Of a stretch of DNA of 25,537 nucleotides, positions 1 through 7,841 are shown in pieces (positions within the stretch are counted from its first letter, which is position 1; each line of letters opens with the position of its first letter). Made by a program: the position numbers and the translations under genes. This DNA comes from JBBRMY01 sp038230595 (GTDB lineage Bacteria > Bacteroidota > Ignavibacteria > Tepidaquicellales > Tepidaquicellaceae). The stretch covers positions 1 to 25,537 of the forward strand of contig JBBRMY010000022.1 of NCBI GenBank assembly GCA_038230595.1, given 5' to 3'. The notes under the pieces were generated by a model. That model ran no database searches. It worked only from the letters and a program-made list of their open reading frames with translations, and was not told the origin of the DNA.

Positions 1-1
1 C

Positions 2-547
2 GTTCTTGCTCCGTTTATGCGTCACACAGTCCAGCCTTTTCTCCAGGCAACTTTAGGATTTCTTCCTTTATTCAAAGGGGTTCCATATGGCACAGGTTTG
101 CTAACTGCTGCGGTAATACTTGCAATCATGATCATTCCGATAATTTCTTCCATCTCGCGCGATGTCCTTAAAGCAATTCCGGTTGCTCAGAGAGAAGCTG
201 CTTATTCGCTCGGAGCAACAAGATGGGAAGCGATAAGAATGGCACTGCTCAATGCACGCAGCGGAATACTTGGCGCGTCTGTGCTTGGATTAGGAAGAGC
301 CATCGGAGAGACTATGGCAGTCACTATGGTAATTGGAAATCGTGCACAAATAAGCTCGTCTCTTTTTGAACCTGCATATTCTATGTCCTCAGTAATTGCT
401 AATGAATTCGCAGAAGCTTCAGGTCAGCTGCATCTTAGTTCATTGATAGAAGTAGGTCTGCTGTTGTTTGCAGTAACATTTATTATTAATTCATTTGCAA
501 GGTTACTTATATACAGCTTCTCAAGAAAAACAGAGGGAAGATTATAA
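2..547 (+). CDS. pstC: Phosphate ABC transporter permease PstC (C-terminal part, 5' end outside window)
   Basis: Inner-membrane permease subunit that, with PstA, forms the channel of the PstSCAB phosphate importer. Only the last ~181 residues are visible; the frame is open to the left edge (Val-Leu-Ala-Pro precede the first Met at 17), so that Met is not the true start. The visible part has the family pattern: GFLPLFKGVPYGTG, then a membrane segment with MIIPI, the cytoplasmic EAA loop that contacts PstB (REAAYSLGATRWEAI), then GLGRAIGETMAV and a final hydrophobic helix before a basic tail. The stop overlaps the pstA start by one base (TAATG), so translation is probably coupled. A GAGGG at 533-537 could serve as a ribosome site for pstA, one of the few SD-like motifs in the window. 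Identification is firm from the motifs and from pstA and pstB following. Confidence 0.95.
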   Translation, partial: VLAPFMRHTVQPFLQATLGFLPLFKGVPYGTGLLTAAVILAIMIIPIISSISRDVLKAIPVAQREAAYSLGATRWEAIRMALLNARSGILGASVLGLGRAIGETMAVTMVIGNRAQISSSLFEPAYSMSSVIANEFAEASGQLHLSSLIEVGLLLFAVTFIINSFARLLIYSFSRKTEGRL

Positions 548-1536
548 TGAGTGAATTGGAAAATAAAAAGAACAACTTAGAACCGGATCTTCAAAATGAG
601 AAAGTTACTTCGCATGAAGAAAATTCACTCGATGTTAATAATCATGAAGAAATTAAAATTCTAGAGAAAACAGAAATAAGATCCATCTTTAAAAATCCTG
701 AAAACCTCCGCAGAAGAAAAGTTACAAATTCTATAATGATATCCCTATGTGTTGCAGCTGGTATTATTACAATAATTCCGCTAATTTATATTTTCTTTTA
801 TACTACTAAATCAGGTCTTTCATCGATTAATTTAGATCTATTCACTCAGCTTCCAAAGCCTGTAGGCGAAACCGGCGGGGGACTTGCAAATGGAATTGTT
901 GGTACTCTGATCTTAGTAGGACTTGGCAGCTTGTTCGGTATTCCTGTCGGAATACTTGCAGGTATATATGTTACAGAATATTCAGGCGGAGTATTTTCAA
1001 CATTAGTAAAATTTGTAACTGATGTACTTTCCGGAATTCCATCTATAATAATAGGAATATTTGCCTATGGAGTTATCGTTCTGCCACTTCAGCATTTTTC
1101 AGCCTATGCCGGAGGATTCGCACTTGGTATTTTAATGATTCCAACAGTTACACGCATTACAGAAGAAATGCTTAAGCTTGTTCCTCAGACATTGAGAGAA
1201 GCTTCACTTGCACTCGGAGTTTCAAGATGGAAAACAACACTGAATATAGTTTTAAGAACTGCCTCATCAGGAATTATCACAGGAATATTATTAGCTATAG
1301 CAAGAGTAGCAGGGGAAACTGCGCCGCTTTTGTTTACATCATTCGGTTCTTCATTCTGGCCTTCAGGTCTCGATCAGCCAATCGCAGCATTGCCTGTTCA
1401 GATATTCAATTATGCAATTTCTCCATTCGATGACTGGCACCGGCAGGCTTGGGCTGGAGCGTTTGTTCTCATCTTTATAGTTTTCATTTTGAATTTTATT
1501 GTCAGATTTATAACAAGGAATAAATTACAGTCATGA
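547..1536 (+). CDS. pstA: Phosphate ABC transporter permease PstA
   Basis: Second membrane subunit of the phosphate importer (329 aa). About six hydrophobic segments follow residue 60. The EAA-type coupling loop starts near E218 (EASLALGVSRWKTT), and GETAPLLFTSFGSSFW near the C-terminus is typical of PstA. The first ~60 residues are a charged, Glu/Asn/Lys-rich, apparently disordered extension ahead of the first membrane helix. Many PstA proteins lack this, which makes the protein longer than the usual ~280-300 aa. The start overlaps pstC by one base and the end overlaps pstB by four (ATGA), so pstCAB is one operon. The family call is secure; a role for the extension is unknown. Confidence 0.95.
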   Translation: MSELENKKNNLEPDLQNEKVTSHEENSLDVNNHEEIKILEKTEIRSIFKNPENLRRRKVTNSIMISLCVAAGIITIIPLIYIFFYTTKSGLSSINLDLFTQLPKPVGETGGGLANGIVGTLILVGLGSLFGIPVGILAGIYVTEYSGGVFSTLVKFVTDVLSGIPSIIIGIFAYGVIVLPLQHFSAYAGGFALGILMIPTVTRITEEMLKLVPQTLREASLALGVSRWKTTLNIVLRTASSGIITGILLAIARVAGETAPLLFTSFGSSFWPSGLDQPIAALPVQIFNYAISPFDDWHRQAWAGAFVLIFIVFILNFIVRFITRNKLQS

Positions 1537-2396
1537 GTGAATCGGAATACGAGAACTTAGTCAATGTAGATATTAAAGATCAGCAAGATCAAAATGATGA
1601 AGTTGCTGCTTCTTCTGTTATAGAAGAAACTCCCGGAAAAGTATCAAAGTATGCAATTAGAACTGAAGATCTGTCTGTTACTTTTAATAAACGTATTGGT
1701 ATCAGCGGAATAACAATTTCAATAAAGCCTCAGACAGTTACGGCAATAATTGGACCTTCAGGATGTGGCAAGTCCACTTTTCTTCGCTCTCTTAATATGA
1801 TGCATGATCTGAATCCAAAAGCTGAAATTTCCGGTGAAATATATATAAATGATGTTAATATTCTTGAATTCAATACAGTAGAGCTTAGGAAAAAAGTAGG
1901 TATGGTATTTCAGAAGCCTAATCCTTTTCCCACAATGTCGATCTATAGTAACGTTGTTGCAGGTCTTACTATGAACGGAATAAATGATAAAAAACTGCTC
2001 AATGAAACTGTTGAAAGATGTCTTATCCATGCCGGGCTTTGGAATGAAGTAAAAGATAGACTTAAATCGCCTGCAGTTTCTCTTTCAGGAGGACAACAGC
2101 AAAGGCTTTGCATTGCTAGAACAATTGCAGTAAATCCGGGAATAATTTTAATGGATGAACCTACAAGCGCACTTGATCCGCTTTCTACTTTAAAGATCGA
2201 AGAGCTTATCTATAATCTTAAAAGTGAATACACAATTATAATTGTTACTCATAACATGCAGCAGGCTGCAAGAATTAGCGAAAGCACAGCATTCTTTTAT
2301 ATGGGAAAATTGATAGAATTTTCCCGAACCCGTCGGATCTTTACTAACCCTCACGAAAAACTCACTGAAGAATATATCACCGGTAAATTCGGATAA
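1533..2396 (+). CDS. pstB: Phosphate ABC transporter ATP-binding protein PstB
   Basis: ATPase that powers phosphate import (287 aa). Landmarks seen: Walker A GPSGCGKST at 74-82; the Q-loop region with GMVFQKPNPFPTMSI, typical of PstB; ABC signature LSGGQQQR at 184-191; Walker B ILMDEP with D208 and E209; switch histidine H240 in VTHNM. The C-terminus (FTNPHEKLTEEYITGKFG) is the usual PstB ending. The ABC domain begins near residue 43, after an acidic leader (MSESEYENLV..) longer than in the ~257-aa E. coli protein and resembling in composition the leader on PstA. The start overlaps pstA by 4 bp. No phoU follows, although it often ends pst operons. No terminator hairpin is evident in the 115 bases after the stop. 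Confidence 0.95.
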   Translation: MSESEYENLVNVDIKDQQDQNDEVAASSVIEETPGKVSKYAIRTEDLSVTFNKRIGISGITISIKPQTVTAIIGPSGCGKSTFLRSLNMMHDLNPKAEISGEIYINDVNILEFNTVELRKKVGMVFQKPNPFPTMSIYSNVVAGLTMNGINDKKLLNETVERCLIHAGLWNEVKDRLKSPAVSLSGGQQQRLCIARTIAVNPGIILMDEPTSALDPLSTLKIEELIYNLKSEYTIIIVTHNMQQAARISESTAFFYMGKLIEFSRTRRIFTNPHEKLTEEYITGKFG

Positions 2397-2483
2397 GAAT
2401 TAATTTCACGCAATATTACGATATATCTGCTTAATTTTAAAAAATGTAATCCACATATCATTCTTATTGCAAATTATTTAAGC

Positions 2484-2491
2484 TAAATTTG
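2484..2491 (+). promoter_or_regulatory. Possible -7 promoter element (TAAATTTG) upstream of dgt
   Basis: Exact match to TAnnTTTG, the -7 element described for Bacteroidetes promoters, 20 bases before the TTG start of dgt. The nearest upstream TTG (2467-2469) is only 14 bases away, shorter than the usual ~19-base spacing, so the match is partial. The rest of the 2397-2511 gap is featureless AT-rich sequence. Confidence 0.3.
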
Positions 2492-2511
2492 TAATCATCT
2501 ATCAAAAAATA

Positions 2512-3882
2512 TTGGATCTAAATAAAATATATTCCGAACGCCGTACAGGTACTAAGAAAAACACAATCGCAAACCGTACCGTATATCAGCGTGATTTTGA
2601 CAGAATTATATTTTCTTCATCTTTCAGAAGGCTTCAGAATAAAACTCAGGTATTCCCATTGCCAGGTAGTACTTTTGTGCATAACAGGCTTACTCATTCT
2701 CTTGAAGTTTCATCAATAGGCAGATCACTTGGTAAAATTGTAGGTGAGAAGATCGCAGAGAATTCTGATAACAAGCTTACCAAAGACTCAGTTTCTTTTT
2801 ATAATAATAATCTCAGTGAAGTTATTGCTGCTGCATGTCTTGCCCACGATCTCGGAAATCCTGCATTCGGACATTCAGGTGAAAAAGCCATCTCTTCTTA
2901 TTTTGAAAAAAATAATGATCTGTTAGAGCCGCTAAATGAAAAGCAAAAAAAGGATCTTTTAAGTTTTGAAGGGAATGCAAATGCTTTCAGAATACTAACT
3001 CATAAGTTGGAAGGCAGGCAGGAAGGGGGATTGCGTCTTACGTATACAACTCTTGCATCAATTCTGAAATATCCATGTGAATCAACCGCCTCAAATAAAA
3101 AATTCATTCATAGAAAAAAGTTTGGATTCTTTCAGGCAGATAAGGAAATATTTGATGAAGTAGTTAATGAGCTTGAAATGATAAAAGAAACAGATGAAAG
3201 CGGGTTTACAATTTATAAGCGACATCCGTTCACATATCTCCTTGAAGCTGCTGATGATATTGCTTATACGCTGATGGATTTTGAAGACGCTCACAGGCTC
3301 GGAATACTTGAGCAAAAAGTTGTAATCGATTCATTTGAAAACCTTATATACGGGCTTGCTGCTAAAGAAAGAATTGCAAGAGTGAAAAACACATCAGGTC
3401 AGATCGGTGACGTGAATGAAAAGATCGGATATCTCCGTGGAGTTTCAATTGATGTCCTTACTTCAAAAACTGCACAGATATTCTTAAGTAATCTCGATAA
3501 GATCCTGGCGGGTGAATATGAAAGCTCTTTAATAAAGGACCTTGAAAAAAAATGTGAAGAATTAAAGAATATTGAAAAAATTTCTATTGAAAAGATCTAC
3601 GGTCATAAATCCGTTATTGAGATCGAACTTGCAGGATATAATGTTATTAACGAACTGCTTGGAATGGTAATGCCCGCAGCAGTTAAAAAAGAAAGTGAAA
3701 GAACAGATCTTGACGATAAAATGCTTCAGCTTGTCCCTGAGCAGTTCGGAAAATTCTTAGACAGTGATACTCATTATGAAAAAATAATGAGTATAATTGA
3801 TTATGTCTCAGGCATGACGGATCTCTTCGCGACCGAATTGTACAGAAAGATAAAAGGGATAGATATCGGCAAGCATACATAG
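2512..3882 (+). CDS. dgt: Deoxyguanosinetriphosphate triphosphohydrolase (dGTPase), HD superfamily
   Basis: Predicted to hydrolyse dGTP (or other dNTPs) to deoxynucleoside and triphosphate, tuning dNTP pools in the cytoplasm. The 456-aa protein has the dGTPase pattern: SERRTGTKKN near the N-terminus, FRRLQNKTQVFPL at 38-50, and HD-domain metal ligands H62 (in RLTHSLEV), H112-D113 (AHDLGNPAFGHS) and an Asp in the AADDIAYTLMD segment near 246-256. The start is TTG: no in-frame ATG occurs before the conserved SERR motif, and the upstream frame offers none. It stands alone between pst and the L,D-transpeptidase with ~120-base gaps on both sides, so it is probably its own transcription unit. Substrate preference (dGTP versus general dNTPase) cannot be told from sequence. 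Confidence 0.92.
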   Translation: MDLNKIYSERRTGTKKNTIANRTVYQRDFDRIIFSSSFRRLQNKTQVFPLPGSTFVHNRLTHSLEVSSIGRSLGKIVGEKIAENSDNKLTKDSVSFYNNNLSEVIAAACLAHDLGNPAFGHSGEKAISSYFEKNNDLLEPLNEKQKKDLLSFEGNANAFRILTHKLEGRQEGGLRLTYTTLASILKYPCESTASNKKFIHRKKFGFFQADKEIFDEVVNELEMIKETDESGFTIYKRHPFTYLLEAADDIAYTLMDFEDAHRLGILEQKVVIDSFENLIYGLAAKERIARVKNTSGQIGDVNEKIGYLRGVSIDVLTSKTAQIFLSNLDKILAGEYESSLIKDLEKKCEELKNIEKISIEKIYGHKSVIEIELAGYNVINELLGMVMPAAVKKESERTDLDDKMLQLVPEQFGKFLDSDTHYEKIMSIIDYVSGMTDLFATELYRKIKGIDIGKHT

Positions 3883-3983
3883 TTAGAATATCTCTTTCCA
3901 TTCAAACTAATTCAGTTAAATAATTGTTCATTATGGTATTGTAAAATAAATATTGCTCTTACATCAGCATAGAATCTTTTGTT

Positions 3984-3991
3984 TATTTTTG
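3984..3991 (+). promoter_or_regulatory. Possible -7 promoter element (TATTTTTG) upstream of the L,D-transpeptidase
   Basis: Exact TAnnTTTG match 13 bases before the ATG at 4005, which would give a very short leader. No well-spaced TTG -33 element: the nearest clear one, at 3953-3955, is 28 bases away. The surrounding gap (3883-4004) holds nothing else I can name. Confidence 0.25.
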
Positions 3992-4004
3992 ATATTTTAA
4001 GTAT

Positions 4005-5189
4005 ATGAATAATAATATCGATTTCGAAGAACCACCTGTTCCCGTTACTAATTATGATCCCGATGATTTTAATGCATTCACTTCTGAAAGCACAGAAGAA
4101 TATCATTATAACCCCTCGACTTTTTTTAAAATATTTTTCCCTTCAGTTTTGTTCCTCTTTTTATTCTCAGGTTTTACTCAGGTAGATTTTCAGAATATTT
4201 CTGAGCCTAAAAAAGTTTATGATAATGTAGGATCTAATCCAGCTAATTATTCAAAACTGGGTCAGTTCAATGTACTAAATGAAGAAGATCTTGGAGGAAA
4301 TATCCTTGACACAGTTTATACCGATAAGGATAATTGGCTCGAGCTTAGAATTCATGAGCAATGCGTTATTCAGCACTGGAGAGACGGACATACTGTAAAA
4401 TATCTTGTTTCAACAGGTAACAAAATGCTTGATAAAGGTTTAGAATCCCGTCCGGGTCTGTTTGCAATTTTTGTAAAAGAAGAGCATCATCAGTCATCAC
4501 AGTTCCAGAATGCAGATATGTATCACTTTATGCCATTCAATCAGGGAATTGGTTTTCACTCTATTGATGGTACCGGTTATTATGGCAATCTGGGAGTAAG
4601 ACCATCTTCTCATGGATGCATTAGAATGAAACATGAAGAAGTAAAAAAGATGTTTGGTGAAACTGAGTTAGGAACTTTAGTTCTTGCTCACCGCGGTTCT
4701 TATGCCCGTATAGTTGCATTCGCTCCTAAAAATTATGATCCAAAGCAGCAAACTTACACTAAAGAAGAATATCAGAGAATGCTTGCTGAAAATCTTTACA
4801 ATGTTATAAATGGAAAGTATTACGTTTCTGATAGAAAGTTTTTTGTGGTTGATCCTTTGATCATTCCAAAATCAGGAGTGTATACCAGTTATGATGTTAA
4901 AGTCCCTGAAAAGCAGGAATTGCCTAAGGAGAGTATGGTTTTCAGAAATGATGTTGATAAGTTGAATGTACCTGTGAAAAATGTAAATGCAGCCGGTTCT
5001 AATGAAAATATTTTTGATGAAGGTTCCTGGATAGTTGAAGTGTCAACTAAGAATGTTAAAGACGAAAAAAGATCTGTTACATCATCAGATGATCTTGTAA
5101 AAAAATATTTTTCAAATCCGATCGGAGTACTTCCTTATTATCCTCCTACCGGAGGTGTTGTTAAGCCAAGGAAAGTTGCTTCAAATTAA
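4005..5189 (+). CDS. Membrane-anchored L,D-transpeptidase (YkuD domain)
   Basis: Predicted cell-wall enzyme that makes or edits L,D cross-links in peptidoglycan, or attaches proteins to it, on the periplasmic side. Of 394 aa, residues 1-38 are hydrophilic and acidic, 39-58 form a hydrophobic helix (a signal anchor rather than a cleaved signal peptide), and the YkuD-type catalytic domain spans about 100-235. Its key pieces are H185 in GIGFHSIDG and the SSHGCIRM motif with catalytic C205 (H203, R207). The remaining ~160 residues match no domain I recognise and include many Lys and Pro. The ATG at 4005 has no Shine-Dalgarno. Its neighbours, dgt and an EthD-like gene, suggest no shared pathway. 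The family call is solid; the precise substrate is not known. Confidence 0.85.
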   Translation: MNNNIDFEEPPVPVTNYDPDDFNAFTSESTEEYHYNPSTFFKIFFPSVLFLFLFSGFTQVDFQNISEPKKVYDNVGSNPANYSKLGQFNVLNEEDLGGNILDTVYTDKDNWLELRIHEQCVIQHWRDGHTVKYLVSTGNKMLDKGLESRPGLFAIFVKEEHHQSSQFQNADMYHFMPFNQGIGFHSIDGTGYYGNLGVRPSSHGCIRMKHEEVKKMFGETELGTLVLAHRGSYARIVAFAPKNYDPKQQTYTKEEYQRMLAENLYNVINGKYYVSDRKFFVVDPLIIPKSGVYTSYDVKVPEKQELPKESMVFRNDVDKLNVPVKNVNAAGSNENIFDEGSWIVEVSTKNVKDEKRSVTSSDDLVKKYFSNPIGVLPYYPPTGGVVKPRKVASN

Positions 5190-5233
5190 TGAGCTTAAAT
5201 TTATTGAAATAGAAATTAAATATAAAATTATAA

Positions 5234-5530
5234 ATGGTAAAACTTATTGCGCTATACAGAACACCTGCAGACAAAGAAGCTTTTGATGAAAAATATTTCA
5301 AAGAGCATATTCCTTTAGTTGATAAAATGCCTGGTCTTATCAAGACTGAAATCGCAAAATTAAAAGGATTAGGGGAGTCGAAATATTATCTACAGGCTGA
5401 AATGTATTTTAACGATATGGATTCATTCAATGCTGCCATGGCATCACCTGAGGGTAAAGCATCTGCCAGGCAATTGATGACTTTTGCCAAAGATGTTGTC
5501 GAAATGCACATCGGCACTTTAGAATCTTAA
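5234..5530 (+). CDS. EthD-like small protein (dimeric alpha-beta barrel fold)
   Basis: 98-aa cytoplasmic protein. The pattern MVKLIALYRTPADKEAFDEKYFKEHIPLVDKMPGL is characteristic of the EthD family: a first beta strand, then F...Y...H.PL..K.PG. A second strand with an aromatic pair (YYLQAEMYFNDMDSFNAAMASPEG) follows. Members are ferredoxin-fold dimers; some act in ring or ether degradation, but most small single-domain members have no proven function. It starts 44 bases after the transpeptidase gene on the same strand and may be cotranscribed. The gap to tonB (5531-5706) is T-rich and non-coding. Confidence 0.75.
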   Translation: MVKLIALYRTPADKEAFDEKYFKEHIPLVDKMPGLIKTEIAKLKGLGESKYYLQAEMYFNDMDSFNAAMASPEGKASARQLMTFAKDVVEMHIGTLES

Positions 5531-5646
5531 ATATCAATTTCAAGAGGGGAAATCGAAAAAATATTATCTTTTTACTCCTTAGCTTTACTTTTATCTGTTT
5601 TTTAAAGGATTTTGTTTTTATATTTCTGCGAGATTGGAACAATTAA

Positions 5647-5654
5647 TATATTTG
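5647..5654 (+). promoter_or_regulatory. Possible -7 promoter element (TATATTTG) for the tonB cluster
   Basis: Exact TAnnTTTG match 52 bases before the tonB ATG. There is no good TTG at the expected -33 position. An 8-bp palindrome CCTTAAGG (5666-5673) lies about where transcription would begin. The gene cluster needs a promoter in this gap, which supports the assignment. Confidence 0.35.
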
Positions 5655-5706
5655 TAAGTTAAAAACCTTAAGGGTTATTATATAATTTTAAATCATCGAG
5701 GGTAAA

Positions 5707-6579
5707 ATGAACTCAAAACGAACAGCCGTTACTACTGATATGATGTTGAAAGATAACAGCTACTATGGAGCCCCTGAATTAATAAGACTTTATGAGAAAT
5801 ATGCAATAAGAGGCTTAGTCGTAGCTTTAGCATTCGTAATATTGCTAAGTGGCGGCTATCTGTTGGCTAATAAAATTAGCAGAGATAAAGAGCTTGCAGA
5901 GCAGGAACAGAATAAAAGAGAGATCACCCTTGAGGATCTAATGGCACCTCCACCTACAAGTGAAGAAACCCCACCTCCGCCTGATGTAGAGATTCCTGAA
6001 AAGCTAGCTTTAAAAGATCTGGAAGCTTTAGTACCGGAACCTGTTGCAAAAGAAAAATCTGAAATTTTAACAACAAAAACTCAGGAAAAGCTTGATGAAG
6101 TTAAGCTTCCTGTGGCTTCAACAGGAACAGACGATCCTAATAAAGTAACATGGGATGGTGTAGGAAAATTACAGGAAAAGAAAGTAGAAGAAAAAGTTAA
6201 AGAAGAAGTAAAAGTAGAAAAGAAAAAAGAAGTCTTCCAGGAATTTGAAGTAGACAAAAAGCCAACTGCAGTAAATTTAGGCGCTATCAGAAGCTCTATG
6301 AGATATCCTGAAATTGCAAAATCTTCAGGTATTGAAGGAAAAGTTACTGTAAAAGTTCTGGTTGGTACAGATGGTTCTGTAATTAAAGTTCTTGGTATGA
6401 GCGGTCCTGAGGTTTTCCATAGTGAAGTAAGCGACAAAGTTATGGGACTTCAGTTCACACCTGCTCTTCAGGGTGGTCAGCCTGTAAAATGTCAGGTTTC
6501 AGTTCCTTTTAACTTTGTTCTGAGCAGTAAGGATAAACCAAAGAAAGAAGAAGATAAAGAAAAGACTGACGGAAATTAA
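5707..6579 (+). CDS. TonB family energy transducer
   Basis: Couples inner-membrane proton motive force to outer-membrane receptors. The 290-aa protein has TonB architecture: cytoplasmic N-terminus, one membrane helix at ~36-54, a proline-rich stretch (APPPTSEETPPPPDVEIPE at 80-98), a long Lys/Glu-rich spacer (~150-190), and a C-terminal TonB domain from ~195, with YPEIAKSSGIEGKVTVKVLV, a DGSV turn and a final VPFNFVL strand. No exbB or exbD adjoins it, although many TonB genes are next to them. It begins a tight cluster with gaps of 18, 12 and 17 bases. A weak GAGGGT ribosome-site-like sequence lies just upstream of the ATG. The C-domain is the sort found in dedicated, non-siderophore TonBs, so I give no gene symbol. 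Confidence 0.9.
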   Translation: MNSKRTAVTTDMMLKDNSYYGAPELIRLYEKYAIRGLVVALAFVILLSGGYLLANKISRDKELAEQEQNKREITLEDLMAPPPTSEETPPPPDVEIPEKLALKDLEALVPEPVAKEKSEILTTKTQEKLDEVKLPVASTGTDDPNKVTWDGVGKLQEKKVEEKVKEEVKVEKKKEVFQEFEVDKKPTAVNLGAIRSSMRYPEIAKSSGIEGKVTVKVLVGTDGSVIKVLGMSGPEVFHSEVSDKVMGLQFTPALQGGQPVKCQVSVPFNFVLSSKDKPKKEEDKEKTDGN

Positions 6580-6597
6580 TTATTCCACGGTTAGAAT

Positions 6598-6843
6598 TTG
6601 AATTCAAATATTATAATAAATTTTTTTACATCCGGAGTGCTGTTAGTGATTGGTATCCTAATGACCTCCGGATTTATTTTTAAGCAAGCCTCTCAATCGA
6701 ATCGCTTAGTATTCGGTATCGTATTAACAGCCTTCGGAATTTTCAGATTGATCACAGTATTTGCAAAGATAAAGCAGCAAAAGCTCGATGCACGCAGGGA
6801 AAAAATGCAGTCGGAAAAAGAGAAACTTTTAGGAAGATCATAA
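6598..6843 (+). CDS. Small two-helix membrane protein in the tonB cluster
   Basis: 81-aa protein of unrecognised family. Two hydrophobic helices (about 5-29 and 36-56) are followed by a strongly basic/acidic tail (KIKQQKLDARREKMQSEKEKLL) likely to lie in the cytoplasm. The start is TTG, with no nearby in-frame ATG before the first helix. It sits 18 bases after tonB and 12 before the PstS-like gene, so it is almost certainly cotranscribed. It has no ExbD features: it is too short and lacks a periplasmic domain. The function is unknown; it could be an accessory subunit of the TonB assembly. Confidence 0.75.
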   Translation: MNSNIIINFFTSGVLLVIGILMTSGFIFKQASQSNRLVFGIVLTAFGIFRLITVFAKIKQQKLDARREKMQSEKEKLLGRS

Positions 6844-6855
6844 AGTTTTATATAT

Positions 6856-7824
6856 ATGCGGATAAACTCTAAGCTGTACCTGATATTAATTTTAGTTTTA
6901 CTCTCTTCCATCCTATCATCATGCGATTTTGGGAAGATCAAATCAACTGCTACAGTCGGAACATTAAATGTTACTGTCGATGAAAATGTTGCACCTTTCA
7001 TCCAGCAGGAAAAGCTTGAATATGAAAGGCTGAATACTGAAGCAAAAGTTGACCTGAAAACTGCCCCTACAAAAAACGCATTTGCTCAGATCATAAATCA
7101 TGAGACAAGCTTTATTGTTGTAACCCGTGATGTTTATCCTGAAGAGCAAAAGATCCTTACAGAAAATAAGACCGATCTTAAAAAATACGAGATAGCTGTT
7201 GATGCTATCGGATTTGTTATTAATAAGGATAATCCTGTTCTCAGAATGACTTCAGAAGATATCAAAAAAATATTCTCAGGTGAAATAACAAAATGGACAG
7301 ATATTAAAGCCCAGAGTGAAGATCAGAATAAAGCAGCGTCATTATATTTTAAGACAAAATCAGATATAAAAGTTTTCATTCAAAGAAAAAATTCTTTCAC
7401 GTATGATTATGTTAAAGATAGTATATTAGGAGGAAAGGACTATATCGCTGCTGCAGAGATATGTTCCACAAGTGCTCAGATGCTGGAAAAGATAAGAATG
7501 ACTCCTAATTCTATTGGAATATCAAATTTAAGCTGGCTTTCAATCGGAGATCAGGAAAAGCAGGATTCCAGTGTTAAGACAGTTCGGGTTTCCTATATTA
7601 CCGGCACAGGAAGGCAATATGATTATACAGAACTTCACCAGGGACTTGTTTATAATCAGACTTATCCATTTCGCAGAAAAGTTTATGTTTTCACAACGGA
7701 TTCAGGAATTAGCAATGCAACCGGCTTCCTTACTTTCCTTCGTGGAACCGATGGGCAGAAAATTGCATTAAAATATGGACTGGTTCCTGTTACGCAGCCC
7801 GTAAGAACTATTCAATTAAATTAA
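6856..7824 (+). CDS. PstS-like phosphate-family substrate-binding lipoprotein
   Basis: 322-aa periplasm-facing lipoprotein. The signal segment ends in a lipobox LSSC with lipidated C23 (+2 residue Asp). The rest follows the PstS/PBP-like fold: TVGTLNVTVDE at the start, IDAIGFVINKDNPV-type strands (here VDAIGFVINKDNPV), and the hallmark IFSGEITKWTDI at ~139-150, seen in PstS-like proteins that contact oxyanions. It lies in the TonB / TPR cluster, about 4.5 kb from pstCAB, not within the pst operon. It may be a PstS for that transporter, but its context fits the TonB-linked PstS-like proteins known in Bacteroidetes, whose role is not established. I therefore give no symbol. Confidence 0.85.
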   Translation: MRINSKLYLILILVLLSSILSSCDFGKIKSTATVGTLNVTVDENVAPFIQQEKLEYERLNTEAKVDLKTAPTKNAFAQIINHETSFIVVTRDVYPEEQKILTENKTDLKKYEIAVDAIGFVINKDNPVLRMTSEDIKKIFSGEITKWTDIKAQSEDQNKAASLYFKTKSDIKVFIQRKNSFTYDYVKDSILGGKDYIAAAEICSTSAQMLEKIRMTPNSIGISNLSWLSIGDQEKQDSSVKTVRVSYITGTGRQYDYTELHQGLVYNQTYPFRRKVYVFTTDSGISNATGFLTFLRGTDGQKIALKYGLVPVTQPVRTIQLN

Positions 7825-7841
7825 AAATAACCTATAAACAT

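Noticed and set aside
17..19. ATG at 17 as the start of pstC
   Set aside because: The frame is open upstream and the residues before it (VLAPF) match the family; the gene simply runs off the window edge.
5666..5673. Palindrome CCTTAAGG as an operator for the tonB cluster
   Set aside because: 8 bp in AT-rich DNA is too short to separate from chance and no regulator is known here; mentioned only in the promoter entry.
6081..6437. 118-aa open frame antisense to tonB
   Set aside because: It lies wholly within tonB's Lys/Glu-rich spacer and C-domain; its Ser/Thr/Phe-rich sequence is just the complement of that bias.
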